The notes below the pieces were generated by a model. That model ran no database searches, was not told the DNA's origin, and was given only the letters and a program-made list of their open reading frames with translations. The position numbers were made by a program, and so were the translations under genes. From NCBI RefSeq assembly GCF_013131805.1, contig NZ_JABJRC010000019.1, forward strand, positions 1 to 34,148: DNA of 34,148 nucleotides. Reading direction: 5' to 3'. Position 1 is the stretch's first letter; each line of letters starts with the position of its first letter. Below are positions 6,722 through 15,216 of this stretch, one piece after another. The stretch is from Kribbella sandramycini. GTDB lineage: Bacteria > Actinomycetota > Actinomycetes > Propionibacteriales > Kribbellaceae.

Positions 6722-9084
6722 CGGACCGTGGACACCACCCCGTTGAGCCGTGGCGGCTGCGCGAGACCCGGTTGGCGCTCGACGACCTGGCGCAGTCCGA
6801 ATCGCTGTTCGCGCTGTCCAACGGACACATCGGCCTGCGCGGCAATCTGGACGAAGGCGAGCCCTACGCGATCCCGGGCACGTATCTGAACTCGTTCTAC
6901 GAGGCGCGACCATTGCCGTACGCCGAAGCCGGCTACGGCTACCCGGAGTCCGGGCAGACGCTCGTCGATGTGACCAACGGCAAGCTGATCCGGCTGCTGG
7001 TCGACGACTCGCCGTTCGACGTCCGGTACGGCTACCTGACTCGGCACGAGCGCTCGCTCGACTTCCGCACCGGTCTGCTGGAGCGTGACGTCGACTGGAC
7101 CTCTCCGGCCGGCAAACGGATCCGAGTCACCAGCCGGCGGTTGGTGTCGCTGACTCAGCGCGCAGTGGCTGCGATCGAGTACACAGTCGAGGCAGTCGAT
7201 CAACCGGCCCGGTTCGTCATCCAGTCCGAGCTGGTGGCCAACGAAGCGCAGCCGAAGCTGTCGGACGACCCTCGGGTCGCCGCTGTGCTGGACAACCCGC
7301 TCAAACCGGTCAGCCACGACGGCGGCGACAACGGCATCGTGCTGCTGCATCGGACGACGCACAGCAAGCAGTTGATGGCTGCAGCGATGACACACGAGGT
7401 CGAAGCGCCTACTCGGTTTGCAATGGACCAGGACGTGCGGGAGGACTGGGCTCGGACCACAGTGATCTGCCAGCTGCAGCCGGGCGAGAAGCTGCGCGTG
7501 GTGAAGTACTTGTCCTACGGCTGGTCGAGTCTGCGGTCGGAGACCGCCATCCGGGACCAAGTGGCAGCCGGGCTGTCCAGCGCGCGATTCTCCGGCTGGG
7601 ACGGGCTGGTGCAGCAGCAGGCCGAGTTCCTCGACGACTTCTGGGACGGCGCGGACGTCGAAGTACAAGGGCATCCTGAGCTGCAGCAGGCGGTTCGGTT
7701 CGCGCTCTTCCATGTCCTACAGGCGGGTGCGCGGGCGGAGCGGCGAGCGATTCCGTCGAAGGGTCTGACCGGCGCTGGGTACGACGGCCACACGTTCTGG
7801 GACACCGAGGGCTTCGTCCTGCCGGTGTTGACCTACACGATGCCGGACGCGGCCGCCGACGCGCTGCGCTGGCGGCACTCGACGCTCGGCCTGGCCAAGG
7901 AACGTGCGGACGTGCTGGGGCTCAAGGGCTCGGCGTTCCCGTGGCGAACCATCCGCGGCCAGGAGTGCTCCGGCTACTGGCCCGCCGGGACGGCGGCGTT
8001 CCACATCAACGCAGATATCGCTGAGGCCGTCATGCGGTACCACCGCGCGACCGGCGACGACCAGTTCATCGAAGAGGTCGGCCTGGAGCTGTTGATCGAG
8101 ACAGCGCGGCTCTGGACCTCACTGGGCCACCATGACCGCCATGGTCGTTGGCACCTGCCCGGTGTGACCGGTCCGGACGAGTACAGCGCAGTTGCCGACG
8201 ACAACGTGTTCACCAACCTGATGGCCGCGCGGAACCTGCGGGCGGCCGCTGAGTTGACCGCACGGTTCCCGAGTACGGCCCGGACGCTGGGCGTCGACAG
8301 CGAGGAGGAGGCGTCCTGGCGCGACGCCGCAGCCGCCGTCTACGTCCCGTACGACGAGGAGCTCGGCGTCCACCCGCAGTCCGAAGGATTCACCGGCTAC
8401 GCCGACTGGGACTTCGAGGCCTACCGGGACAAGTACCCCCTGATGCTGCACGCGCCGTACTTCCAGCTGTACCGCAAGCAAGTGATCAAACAGGCAGACC
8501 TGGTGCTGGCGACCTATTGGTGTGGTGACGCGTTCACCGCCGAGGAAAAGGCCCGCAACTTCGAGTACTACGAGCGGCTGACCGTGCGGGACTCGTCGCT
8601 GTCGGCCTGTGTCCAGGCAGTGATGGCCGCCGAGGTCGGCCACCTCGATCTGGCTTACGACTACGCCTATGAGGCCGCTCTGATCGATCTGCGCGACCTC
8701 CACCACAACACCGGCGACGGCCTGCACATGGCGTCCCTTGGCGGCGCCTGGATGGCGCTGGTCGCCGGCTTCGGCGGACTGCGGGATCGCGACGGCTGCC
8801 TGTCGTTCGACCCGGCGCTGCCGCAGGGGCTGACGAAGCTGTGCTTCTCGATCCGCTGGCAGAACGTGCGCCTGACGGTCGACATCGACTCTGGGTCGGT
8901 GACCTACACGGTGCGCGACGGCGACGACGCGAGCATCACCTTCCAGCACGCGGGGGAGGAGCTGACCGTTGCCAAGGGCGCGCCGGTGACCCGGGAACTC
9001 GAGAAGCGCCGGCCGCTCCTGGAGCGACCGGCGCAGCCGGTGGGCCGCAGCCCGCGCCCGGCGTTCGCGGGCGAGGACCGCTGA
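6718..9084 (+). CDS. GH65 family disaccharide phosphorylase
   Basis: A 788-aa cytoplasmic enzyme that splits an alpha-glucoside with phosphate to give beta-glucose 1-phosphate (maltose, trehalose, kojibiose and nigerose phosphorylases belong here). Visible features are the N-terminal beta-sandwich start (ESLFALSNGHIGLRGN), the HTFWDTE motif (358-364), the general acid in VTGPDEY (E488), and the late HNTGDGLHMASLGG segment linked with phosphate binding. Length is normal. Which disaccharide is used cannot be read from sequence. It overlaps the upstream mutase gene by 4 bp. The last 30 or so residues (RPLLERPAQP onward) are a basic, low-complexity tail whose DNA holds a strong inverted repeat (9006-9034). 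The gene is convergent with 9091-9345, with a gap of only six bases. Confidence 0.93.
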   Translation: MTDRGHHPVEPWRLRETRLALDDLAQSESLFALSNGHIGLRGNLDEGEPYAIPGTYLNSFYEARPLPYAEAGYGYPESGQTLVDVTNGKLIRLLVDDSPFDVRYGYLTRHERSLDFRTGLLERDVDWTSPAGKRIRVTSRRLVSLTQRAVAAIEYTVEAVDQPARFVIQSELVANEAQPKLSDDPRVAAVLDNPLKPVSHDGGDNGIVLLHRTTHSKQLMAAAMTHEVEAPTRFAMDQDVREDWARTTVICQLQPGEKLRVVKYLSYGWSSLRSETAIRDQVAAGLSSARFSGWDGLVQQQAEFLDDFWDGADVEVQGHPELQQAVRFALFHVLQAGARAERRAIPSKGLTGAGYDGHTFWDTEGFVLPVLTYTMPDAAADALRWRHSTLGLAKERADVLGLKGSAFPWRTIRGQECSGYWPAGTAAFHINADIAEAVMRYHRATGDDQFIEEVGLELLIETARLWTSLGHHDRHGRWHLPGVTGPDEYSAVADDNVFTNLMAARNLRAAAELTARFPSTARTLGVDSEEEASWRDAAAAVYVPYDEELGVHPQSEGFTGYADWDFEAYRDKYPLMLHAPYFQLYRKQVIKQADLVLATYWCGDAFTAEEKARNFEYYERLTVRDSSLSACVQAVMAAEVGHLDLAYDYAYEAALIDLRDLHHNTGDGLHMASLGGAWMALVAGFGGLRDRDGCLSFDPALPQGLTKLCFSIRWQNVRLTVDIDSGSVTYTVRDGDDASITFQHAGEELTVAKGAPVTRELEKRRPLLERPAQPVGRSPRPAFAGEDR
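9006..9034 (+). terminator. Possible intragenic terminator hairpin
   Basis: GCGCCGG, one mismatched base, then CGCT on the left pairs with AGCG and CCGGCGC on the right. It lies about 50 nt before the GH65 stop codon. Because the convergent gene ends at 9091 there is no intergenic room for a terminator, so this hairpin in the tail of the coding sequence may serve. The function is inferred from structure alone. Confidence 0.35.
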
Positions 9085-9090
9085 CGCGTT

Positions 9091-9345
9091 TCAGCTCTTG
9101 TTACGGGCCGACAGCTTCTCGGCGGTACCGACCAGCAGCACCGACGCGATCACCGCGGCGATGAAGCCGAGGATGTTGAGTTCGAAGATGCCGCCGGTGC
9201 CGAGGAGGTTGGCGATCGTGCCGCCGATCACGGAGCCGGCCAGGCCGAGCAGCAGAGTGGCGAGCAGGCCGAGACGCTGCTTGCCGGGGGTGAACAGCCG
9301 CGCCAGCGCGCCGATGATGAGTCCCGCGATGATGAAGCCGAACAT
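9091..9345 (-). CDS. GlsB/YeaQ/YmgE-type small membrane protein
   Basis: 84 aa, three hydrophobic segments, glycine-rich: FGFIIAGLIIGALARLFTPG, then LLATLLLGLAGSVIGGTIA, then a last helix ending in a short basic tail. This matches the transglycosylase-associated (PF04226) family, a stress-related inner-membrane protein whose biochemical role is not settled. The ATG at 9345 has a good GGAGGA ribosome site. Longer in-frame starts upstream would add a non-membrane, non-conserved stretch. It is convergent with the GH65 gene and shows no operon partner. Confidence 0.88.
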   Translation of the reverse strand: MFGFIIAGLIIGALARLFTPGKQRLGLLATLLLGLAGSVIGGTIANLLGTGGIFELNILGFIAAVIASVLLVGTAEKLSARNKS

Positions 9346-9447
9346 GTCCTGTTTCCTCCGGGTGTGAACTGGTTGGCACCAGTCTGCCGCGGAACGGCCG
9401 GCCGCACAGTTGAGGATCACCCTGAGCGGCCCCGGAGGGCACCCTGG

Positions 9448-10311
9448 TCAGGTGCTCGCGTGCGCGTCCAGGAGCGGAGTGTTCTCCAGCAGGTGCGGTA
9501 CCCGCTCCAGCCGGCTCAGCGCCTGTGCCATGGCCCGCTGCGCGGCGGTGTCACTGGGCATCAGGCTCGAGAACGCCTGCTGGCAGGGACTGTCCCGTTT
9601 GAGCAGCTCCGCGTAGAACTCGATGTCCTGCAGATCGACGCGCTCCTTCAGGAGTTGGCGAGTGGCCTTGGCGCAGCGCAGCATCCCGGCGTCGAACTTG
9701 CTCGCCGACGGCGTCTTCACCGCGACCACCTGGTCGGCCAGCGCCTTCAGTACGAAGTACTCCGCACTCGCAGTCTTCTCCCGGAGGTACCGCAGCCCCG
9801 CGATCTCACGGATGTTGTCGGACAGTCCGCAGACCGCCCACTGCGGCGGCAGGATCAACGCCTGCGACGGCGGGACGTGACTCGGCAGTTCCTGCGGATT
9901 GAGGATGCCGCTCTTGTTGACGGCGATCAGCGCCGTCTGCGAAGCGGTGTCCTCAGGATTGGCGAACGACGCCGGCAGCACCCGGGTGCTCCACTTCCCG
10001 TCCGGTACGACGAGCACGGCCAGGTTGCCCGTGTTCTTCAGCAGCAACGTGGTCCGAGTCGGATCGGTGGCCGCCTCCAGCCGGACACCGTCGACAGCCG
10101 AGACTGCTGGTAACCGGACTGTCGACTTCGAACAGTCCGTCGCCGCTTTCCCGGCCGACTGCGGCGTACGACTCTTGGCAGTCGTCGCCGGGACCGGAGT
10201 GGTCGGCTCTTCGCCGACGTACGTCGAACCTACGGCGCTGGAGCACCCTGCGGCGCACAGCGCGATCAACAACACTGCTATGGGCATGAGCGCCCGCCCG
10301 CGTCCTGCCAC
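9448..10311 (-). CDS. Putative lipoprotein of unknown function
   Basis: 287 aa from a GTG at 10311, chosen because AGGGGGA lies six nt upstream and the product gains a basic N-region (MAGRGRALMP) before the hydrophobic core. A lipobox-like A-A-G-C places the lipidated cysteine at residue 23. A start at 10287 would remove the basic residues. The mature part begins with a Ser/Thr/Pro linker, then a region of small beta-strands (TRTTLLLKNTGNLAVLVVPD), and ends in an alpha-helical segment. No known domain is recognised. It is divergent from the small membrane protein at 10458, with about 150 bp between them. Confidence 0.75.
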   Translation of the reverse strand: MAGRGRALMPIAVLLIALCAAGCSSAVGSTYVGEEPTTPVPATTAKSRTPQSAGKAATDCSKSTVRLPAVSAVDGVRLEAATDPTRTTLLLKNTGNLAVLVVPDGKWSTRVLPASFANPEDTASQTALIAVNKSGILNPQELPSHVPPSQALILPPQWAVCGLSDNIREIAGLRYLREKTASAEYFVLKALADQVVAVKTPSASKFDAGMLRCAKATRQLLKERVDLQDIEFYAELLKRDSPCQQAFSSLMPSDTAAQRAMAQALSRLERVPHLLENTPLLDAHAST

Positions 10312-10443
10312 CTCTGATCCCCCTTGACCGGCGCCACCGAGCTCACCAGGTCCCCACCTGCTCGGTTCACGGCGTGTGATGACGCCAGTGTCGCACCGGG
10401 TCACCGCCATCGACAACCGTCTCACTCGGCGTGCCCGACCCGG

Positions 10444-10449
10444 TACTCT
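10444..10449 (+). promoter_or_regulatory. Candidate -10 box, leaderless start
   Basis: TACTCT lies eight nt before the ATG at 10458, the arrangement expected for a leaderless mRNA. No clear -35 box is seen. Confidence 0.35.
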
Positions 10450-10457
10450 GCCTTCTG

Positions 10458-10868
10458 ATGGCAGACGTGGCACGGTCGCAGCTTCTGCGCTCCCTGGTGA
10501 TCCTGGGTGCGCTGCTCGGCCTGTTCGCACTGCACAGCGCTGATGCCCGGCCAGAACGCGCCGAGACCGCGCTGACCGGCTCGACCGCGATCACCTTGCC
10601 GCTCGACGCGCATGGCGCGATGGAGCGGCTGGAGCAGGTCGCCATGGTCGCCCCGATCACAGTCGGCGTAGACACCGGCGCCCACCTGCAGGTGCCGTGG
10701 GCCGCGCTGCTGTTCGGTTCTGCGCTGCTGCTGGGGCTCGGCGTCGTGCTGTCCCGGCAGCGGTTCGGCGACGCGCCACTCCAGGCGCCGGTCCGGCAGC
10801 AGATGCGATACCGCGCGGTTCTGCCGGATCCACCTGACCTGACTCGGCTCTGCATCCTCCGGACGTGA
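10458..10868 (+). CDS. Small membrane protein, unknown
   Basis: 136 aa. An N-terminal hydrophobic segment (LLRSLVILGALLGLFAL) is followed by about 45 polar residues that should lie outside the membrane, a second helix (WAALLFGSALLLGLGVVLS), and a basic cytoplasmic tail ending in RLCILRT. No family is recognised. The ATG at 10458 is favoured over an upstream in-frame start at 10431 because it gives a compact N-terminus and fits a leaderless promoter. A small CACGCA-TTCC-TGCGTG hairpin (10904-10919) follows and may end transcription. Confidence 0.55.
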   Translation: MADVARSQLLRSLVILGALLGLFALHSADARPERAETALTGSTAITLPLDAHGAMERLEQVAMVAPITVGVDTGAHLQVPWAALLFGSALLLGLGVVLSRQRFGDAPLQAPVRQQMRYRAVLPDPPDLTRLCILRT

Positions 10869-10903
10869 CAGTCAGCTGTTCTGCGCGCTGACCTCACTCA
10901 ACT

Positions 10904-10919
10904 CACGCATTCCTGCGTG
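10904..10919 (+). terminator. Weak hairpin, possible terminator
   Basis: CACGCA and TGCGTG form a six-bp stem with a TTCC loop, 35 nt after the stop at 10868 and just before the ribosome site of the next gene. The short stem makes the call uncertain. Confidence 0.3.
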
Positions 10920-10940
10920 CCTTTCCGGAAGGAAGCCGTC

Positions 10941-11399
10941 ATGCGGCTGTCACTTCGCGGCGTAGTCGCCGCTGCCCTGCTCACCCTCGTCCTGGCCGGC
11001 TGCGGTTCCGAGGAGCCCGCCGGCTCCGGTACGCCGACCACCACCCCGCCGCCCACTCCGACCAGCACCCCGGTCTCGACCCCGCCGGCCACGACCCCGC
11101 CCAGCACACCGGCAAGCACGCCGAAGCCGGCTGCTGATGTCACCGTCGACGTCACCATCGCGGGCGGAAAGGTCACCAGCAGCCAGGGCGCGCTGGTGAA
11201 GGCGAAGAGCGGCCAGACCGTGCTGATCACCGCGGTCAGCGACGTCGCCGATTCGCTGCACGTCCACGGCTACGACGAGACCCTCGACCTGAAGCCGGGC
11301 AAGTCGGCCTCGGTCACGTTCAAGACCAGCGACAAGGGCATCTTCGAGGTCGAGACGCACGAGAGCGGCAAGCTCGTGTTCAAGCTGCAGGTGTCCTGA
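10941..11399 (+). CDS. Cupredoxin-like lipoprotein
   Basis: 152 aa, with a textbook lipoprotein signal (MRLSLRGVVAAALLTLVLAGC; lipobox L18-A-G-C21) followed by about 40 residues of Thr/Pro/Ser linker. The C-terminal 85 residues form a cupredoxin-like beta-barrel of the EfeO/copper-binding type: VTIAGGKVTS, SGQTVLITAVSDVADSLHVHGYDE, PGKSASVTFKTSDKGIFEVETHES. A His pair in HVHGYD could bind metal, but a classical type-1 copper Cys is absent, so electron transfer is doubtful. GGAAGGAA precedes the ATG at 10941. The stop codon overlaps the next start by one base (TGATG), which implies a joint role with the membrane protein that follows. Confidence 0.8.
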   Translation: MRLSLRGVVAAALLTLVLAGCGSEEPAGSGTPTTTPPPTPTSTPVSTPPATTPPSTPASTPKPAADVTVDVTIAGGKVTSSQGALVKAKSGQTVLITAVSDVADSLHVHGYDETLDLKPGKSASVTFKTSDKGIFEVETHESGKLVFKLQVS

Positions 11400-12718
11400 T
11401 GCAACTGCCTCTGCATGGGATCGGCGGCCGTCAGGACCTGCCGATCCCGTTCGGGTTCGCGGTGACCGGAGCGGGGGTCGCGATCGCACTGTCGTTCGTG
11501 ATCCTCGCGGTGGCCTGGCGAAGCCCGAAGTACCGCGGCGCCCAGAGTGGCGTGCCGCTGCCCGCAGTACTGCGTACTGCGATCGATTCGGCCTGGCTGC
11601 GCTGGGCTGTACGGCTGTTCGGCCTGGCTGCGTTCTTCTGGGCCGGGCTGGCGCTGCTGGCCGGAGTGGACCGGCTGACGAATCCGATCTTCGGCGTCGT
11701 CTACATCCTGGTCTGGGTCGGTCTGGTGCCGGTGTCGCTCTTCCTCGGCCCGGTCTGGCGGACTCTGAACCCGCTGCGCACGCTGCACCTACTGGCCTGC
11801 AAAGCGCTGCGCCACGACCCACGGCGTGGTCTGTTCGAGCTGGCACCGAAAGTCGGACTCTGGCCCGCCACGGTCGGCATCTTCGCCTTCGCCTGGCTGG
11901 AGCTCGTTGCGCCGGACCGGGCGACGCTTCCGGTCCTCCAGGCCTGGCTGTCCCTGTACGTCGTTTTCGTCCTGTTCGGCGCGGTCCTGTTCGGTGACCG
12001 CTGGTTCGCCGCGGCCGACCCGTTCGAGGCCTACGCGACGCTGATGGCCAAGCTGTCGCCGTGGGGCCGCCGAAACGACGGAGTCCTAGTCGTACGCCGT
12101 CCGCTGGAGAACCTGGACACGCTGACGCCGAAACCCGGTCTGGTCGGTCTGGTCGCCGCACTGCTCGGCTCCACGGCGTACGACGGTTTCTCGCGTTCGA
12201 GCCGTTGGATCGCCTGGTCCCAGGACTCCGGCTACTCAGAAGCCCTCCTCGGCACACTGGCTCTGGCCGGCTTCGTCATGTTCGTTCTGGTCACCTACTC
12301 CGCGGCCACCGTGCTCGCCGGACGGATGTCCGACAGCTCCCGCACCAAGCTGCCCGGTCTGTTCGCGCACTCCGTCGTCCCGATCGTGCTGGGTTACGTC
12401 GTCGCCCACTACTTGACCCTCCTGATCCTGGAAGGCCAACGCACCATCAACCAGCTCAGCGACCCGCTGAGCCGCGGCTGGAACGTCTTCGGCACCGGCC
12501 TGAACGGAGTGAACGCCGAAATCACCAACCACACCACCGCCGTGTCGACCATCCAGGTCGGCGCTGTCGTGATCGGGCACCTCTTGGGCGTCGTCTCCGC
12601 GCACGATCGGGCAGTGGCGCTCTTCCCCCGCAACCGCGCCCTGGCGGGCCAGATCCCGCTCCTGGTCGTGATGGTCGCCTACACCACCGGAGGGCTGATA
12701 CTCCTGTTCTCGGCCTGA
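11399..12718 (+). CDS. Polytopic membrane protein partner of the cupredoxin
   Basis: 439 aa with about ten predicted membrane segments. The opening HGIGGRQDLPIPFGFAV and the motif PVWRTLNPLRTL mark a conserved actinobacterial/proteobacterial membrane family. I recall relatives annotated as fenitrothion hydrolase-like, but that name should not be taken as the function. A long polar loop (about residues 195-250) contains FGDRWFAAADPFEAY. It is translationally coupled to the cupredoxin-like lipoprotein. A metal-handling or envelope role is an inference from that pairing. A possible weak hairpin (about 12760-12780, CCACGG paired with CCGTGG) lies downstream. The rest of the 12719-12889 gap shows no clear promoter. 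Confidence 0.75.
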   Translation: MQLPLHGIGGRQDLPIPFGFAVTGAGVAIALSFVILAVAWRSPKYRGAQSGVPLPAVLRTAIDSAWLRWAVRLFGLAAFFWAGLALLAGVDRLTNPIFGVVYILVWVGLVPVSLFLGPVWRTLNPLRTLHLLACKALRHDPRRGLFELAPKVGLWPATVGIFAFAWLELVAPDRATLPVLQAWLSLYVVFVLFGAVLFGDRWFAAADPFEAYATLMAKLSPWGRRNDGVLVVRRPLENLDTLTPKPGLVGLVAALLGSTAYDGFSRSSRWIAWSQDSGYSEALLGTLALAGFVMFVLVTYSAATVLAGRMSDSSRTKLPGLFAHSVVPIVLGYVVAHYLTLLILEGQRTINQLSDPLSRGWNVFGTGLNGVNAEITNHTTAVSTIQVGAVVIGHLLGVVSAHDRAVALFPRNRALAGQIPLLVVMVAYTTGGLILLFSA

Positions 12719-12889
12719 CACGGCACAATGGGGTCCGCCACCCGTATTCGAACTCTCGACCACGGCGTGATCGCCCGTGGCGGCATTCTGGTCCAGTGGC
12801 GGACCTGATATCCGGGTAACCTCCTGGGTGACCGTCGCGTTCACGCCTCCGCCGGTCGACTCGTCAGCAGGAAGGTCAGCACCACAACC

Positions 12890-14128
12890 ATGGGTTCCCC
12901 TGTTTCTCCCGGGCGGTCGGCGCGCGCTCGTGTGCTCTCGATGCTCCCGGGCCCGGCCCGCAAGCTCCTCGGGCGTGGCAAGCGTGCGGTCGCCGAGAGC
13001 GGCAAGACGCTGGCCGCGAACGTCGACCGCAAGCGCCGGGAGGCGGCCCTGCCGCCGAACCCCAAGGCGCCGGACTCCGACATCCGGCTGTTCGTCGGCC
13101 CGGCGAACTTCGCCGGCCAGGGGACGACCTGGGCCCGCGCGGCCGAGAAGCACCTCGAAGGCGTCAAGGCCCGGAACATGCAGTACGCCGGTGGCGCGTA
13201 CCGCTTCCCGGCCGATCTCGAGGTGGAGCGCGAGCTGCTCGACGACCGCGTCTGGCAGGACCGTCAGGTCGAGTACCTGACGGGCGGTTCGTACACCCAT
13301 GTGCTGATCGAGGCCGGCCGGCCCGTCTTCGGCACCCGGTTCGCCCGGAACGCCGTCGGCGACGTGAAGACGCTGAAGGAGGCCGGCGTCAACGTCGGCC
13401 TGGTCGCGCACGGCTCCGACGTCCGGCTGCCCAGCCGGCACGCCGAGACGCACGAGTGGTCGCCGTTCCACGAGCGGGACGACTTCTTCGTCCGCCTGGA
13501 GGCGCAGGCCAAGCGCGAGGGCACGCTGTTCAACACCTTCGACGGCCCCACCTTCGTCTCCACACCGGATCTGCTCGTCGACGTCCCGGGCGCCAAGTGG
13601 CTGCCGGTCGTCATCGAGCCGGAGCGCTGGGCCAACGACCAGCCGGTGATGGAGCGCGAGCGGCCGATCGTGCTGCACGCGCCGACCAACCCCCGGTTCA
13701 AGGGCACCGAGTACGTCGAGGCCGCGATGCAGCCGCTGCACGACCGGGGCCTGATCGAGTACCGCCGGCTGACCGACATCCCGAGTGAGGAGATGCCGGC
13801 CGCGATGGCGGCGGCCGACATCGTGCTCGAGCAGTTCGTGCTCGGGCCGTACAGCGTGACCGCATGTGAGGCGATGGCGGCCGGCCGGGTGGTTGTCGTC
13901 AACGTCGACGAAGGCGTGCGCAAGCACGTCCAGTCCGTCACCGGGCGCGAGCTGCCGATCGTGCCCGCCGATCCGACCACGATCGGCGCTGTCGTGGAGC
14001 AGCTGGTCGCCGACCGGGAGGCCGCTCGCGCGGTGGCCGTCCGGGGTCCGGAGTACGTCCGGGCCGTCCACGACGGAACCATGTCCAGTGCGGTGCTCGG
14101 CACCTGGCTGAAGCCTGCCGCGAGTTAA
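12890..14128 (+). CDS. GT4-like glycosyltransferase
   Basis: 412 aa, GT-B fold. A basic N-terminal segment (residues 1-50) is followed by the acceptor domain, opening RLFVGPANFAGQGTTWARA. The C-terminal donor domain has PIVLHAPTNPRFKGTEYVEAA, a PSEEMPAAMAAADIVLEQF stretch, and the family-4 style EX7E region (GPYSVTACEAMAAGRVVV). It probably moves a sugar from a nucleotide-sugar donor to a surface-glycan acceptor in the cytoplasm. GGAAGG lies about 15 nt upstream of the ATG, a little far. It starts a two-gene unit with the GT2 gene 15 bp downstream. Substrate unknown. Confidence 0.85.
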   Translation: MGSPVSPGRSARARVLSMLPGPARKLLGRGKRAVAESGKTLAANVDRKRREAALPPNPKAPDSDIRLFVGPANFAGQGTTWARAAEKHLEGVKARNMQYAGGAYRFPADLEVERELLDDRVWQDRQVEYLTGGSYTHVLIEAGRPVFGTRFARNAVGDVKTLKEAGVNVGLVAHGSDVRLPSRHAETHEWSPFHERDDFFVRLEAQAKREGTLFNTFDGPTFVSTPDLLVDVPGAKWLPVVIEPERWANDQPVMERERPIVLHAPTNPRFKGTEYVEAAMQPLHDRGLIEYRRLTDIPSEEMPAAMAAADIVLEQFVLGPYSVTACEAMAAGRVVVVNVDEGVRKHVQSVTGRELPIVPADPTTIGAVVEQLVADREAARAVAVRGPEYVRAVHDGTMSSAVLGTWLKPAAS

Positions 14129-14143
14129 GGAACCAAGGAAACC

Positions 14144-15163
14144 ATGGGTAACCCGCAGGAGTTCTCCGGCGTCGACATCGCCGTGATCGTGCCTTGTTAC
14201 AACGAGGCGGTCGCGGTGACCAAGGTGGTGACCGAGCTGCGCGCCGCGCTGCCGACGGCCAGCATCTACGTCTACGACAACAACTCGACCGACGACACCG
14301 CGGCGCTGGCCCGCGCGGCCGGCGCGATCGTGCGCCACGAGGCCCGCAAGGGTAAGGGCAACGTCGTCCGGCGGGCGTTCTCCGACGTCGACGCCGACGT
14401 CTACGTGCTGATCGACGGCGACGACACGTACGACGCCTCCCGCGCGGGCGACCTGGTCCGGGTGCTGCTGCAGGGGCCGTACGACCACGTCGTCGGCGTC
14501 CGCAAGCACACCAACGAAGAGGCGTACCGGCCGGGGCACACCCTGGGCAACCGGGTGCTGACCGGGACGGTCGGCGCGCTGTTCGGCCGGCAGATCACCG
14601 ACATGCTGAGCGGTTACCGGGTCTTCTCGCGGCGTTACGTGAAGTCGTTCCCGGCGCTCGCGCAGGAGTTCGAGATCGAGACCGAGCTGACCATCCACTC
14701 GCTGCACCTGCGGGTTCCGGTGGCCGAGCTCGCGATCGGCTACAAGGAGCGCCCGACCGGCGGCGAGAGCAAGCTGCGCACCTACCGCGACGGCACGCGT
14801 ATCCTGCGCTGGATCCTGAGCGTCACCCGGCTGGAGCGGCCGACGCTGTTCCACGGCATCCTGGCCGCGGTGTTCGGCGTGGTCTCGCTGATCCTCGGCG
14901 TCCCGGTGATCGCGGAGTACCTCGACACCGGTCTGGTGCCGCGGTTCCCGACCGCGATCCTGGCCTCGACGATCGGCCTGATCGCGATCCTGGTGCTGAC
15001 CGTCGGCTACGTGCTGGATGCGATCACCCGCGGCCGCCAGGAGGCGGCGCGGCTGGCTTACCTGCGGCTGCCGGCGCCACAGACCATCGACGCCGCGCCG
15101 GGCGAGCTGCCCGTCCCGGCTCCGGTGGCCGAGGCCGGCCAGGAGTCACCGCAGGTCGTCTGA
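14144..15163 (+). CDS. GT2 glycosyltransferase, DPM1-like, membrane-anchored
   Basis: 339 aa. The N-terminal GT-A domain has IAVIVPCYNEAVAV, YVYDNNSTDDT, and the metal-binding DGDDTYD. SGYRVFSRRYVKSFP and FEIETELTIHSL follow. Two C-terminal membrane helices (about 240-265 and 275-300) anchor it. The family transfers a sugar from a nucleotide sugar to polyprenyl phosphate (dolichol-phosphate mannose synthase type). It could therefore charge the lipid carrier used by GT-C enzymes such as the YfhO-family protein nearby. AAGGAAACC precedes the ATG. It ends at a strong terminator shared with the convergent gene. Confidence 0.9.
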   Translation: MGNPQEFSGVDIAVIVPCYNEAVAVTKVVTELRAALPTASIYVYDNNSTDDTAALARAAGAIVRHEARKGKGNVVRRAFSDVDADVYVLIDGDDTYDASRAGDLVRVLLQGPYDHVVGVRKHTNEEAYRPGHTLGNRVLTGTVGALFGRQITDMLSGYRVFSRRYVKSFPALAQEFEIETELTIHSLHLRVPVAELAIGYKERPTGGESKLRTYRDGTRILRWILSVTRLERPTLFHGILAAVFGVVSLILGVPVIAEYLDTGLVPRFPTAILASTIGLIAILVLTVGYVLDAITRGRQEAARLAYLRLPAPQTIDAAPGELPVPAPVAEAGQESPQVV

Positions 15164-15171
15164 ACGCAAAG

Positions 15172-15208
15172 AGAGGCCGGTCGACCCTGCGGGGGTCGAC
15201 CGGCCTCT
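15172..15208. terminator. Bidirectional hairpin terminator
   Basis: A perfect 16-bp stem (15172-15187 with 15193-15208) around a five-base loop lies between two convergent genes, nine nt after the GT2 stop and nine nt from the end of the coiled-coil gene. It can serve both directions. Confidence 0.85.
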
Positions 15209-15216
15209 GTGTGATG

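Noticed and set aside
6151..7713. Minus-strand 520-codon frame opposite the HAD and GH65 genes
   Set aside because: Antisense to clear enzyme motifs, with low-complexity composition and no domain.
12721..12780. TTCGAA-containing stretch resembling a tRNA T-loop
   Set aside because: No paired T-stem, acceptor stem or anticodon arm could be built around it on either strand.
12236..14854. Very long minus-strand open frame (872 codons) opposite the membrane protein, GT4 and GT2 genes
   Set aside because: It lies antisense to three well-supported genes, has no recognisable domain and is rich in Arg, Asp, Val and His, as expected for a shadow frame in high-GC DNA.
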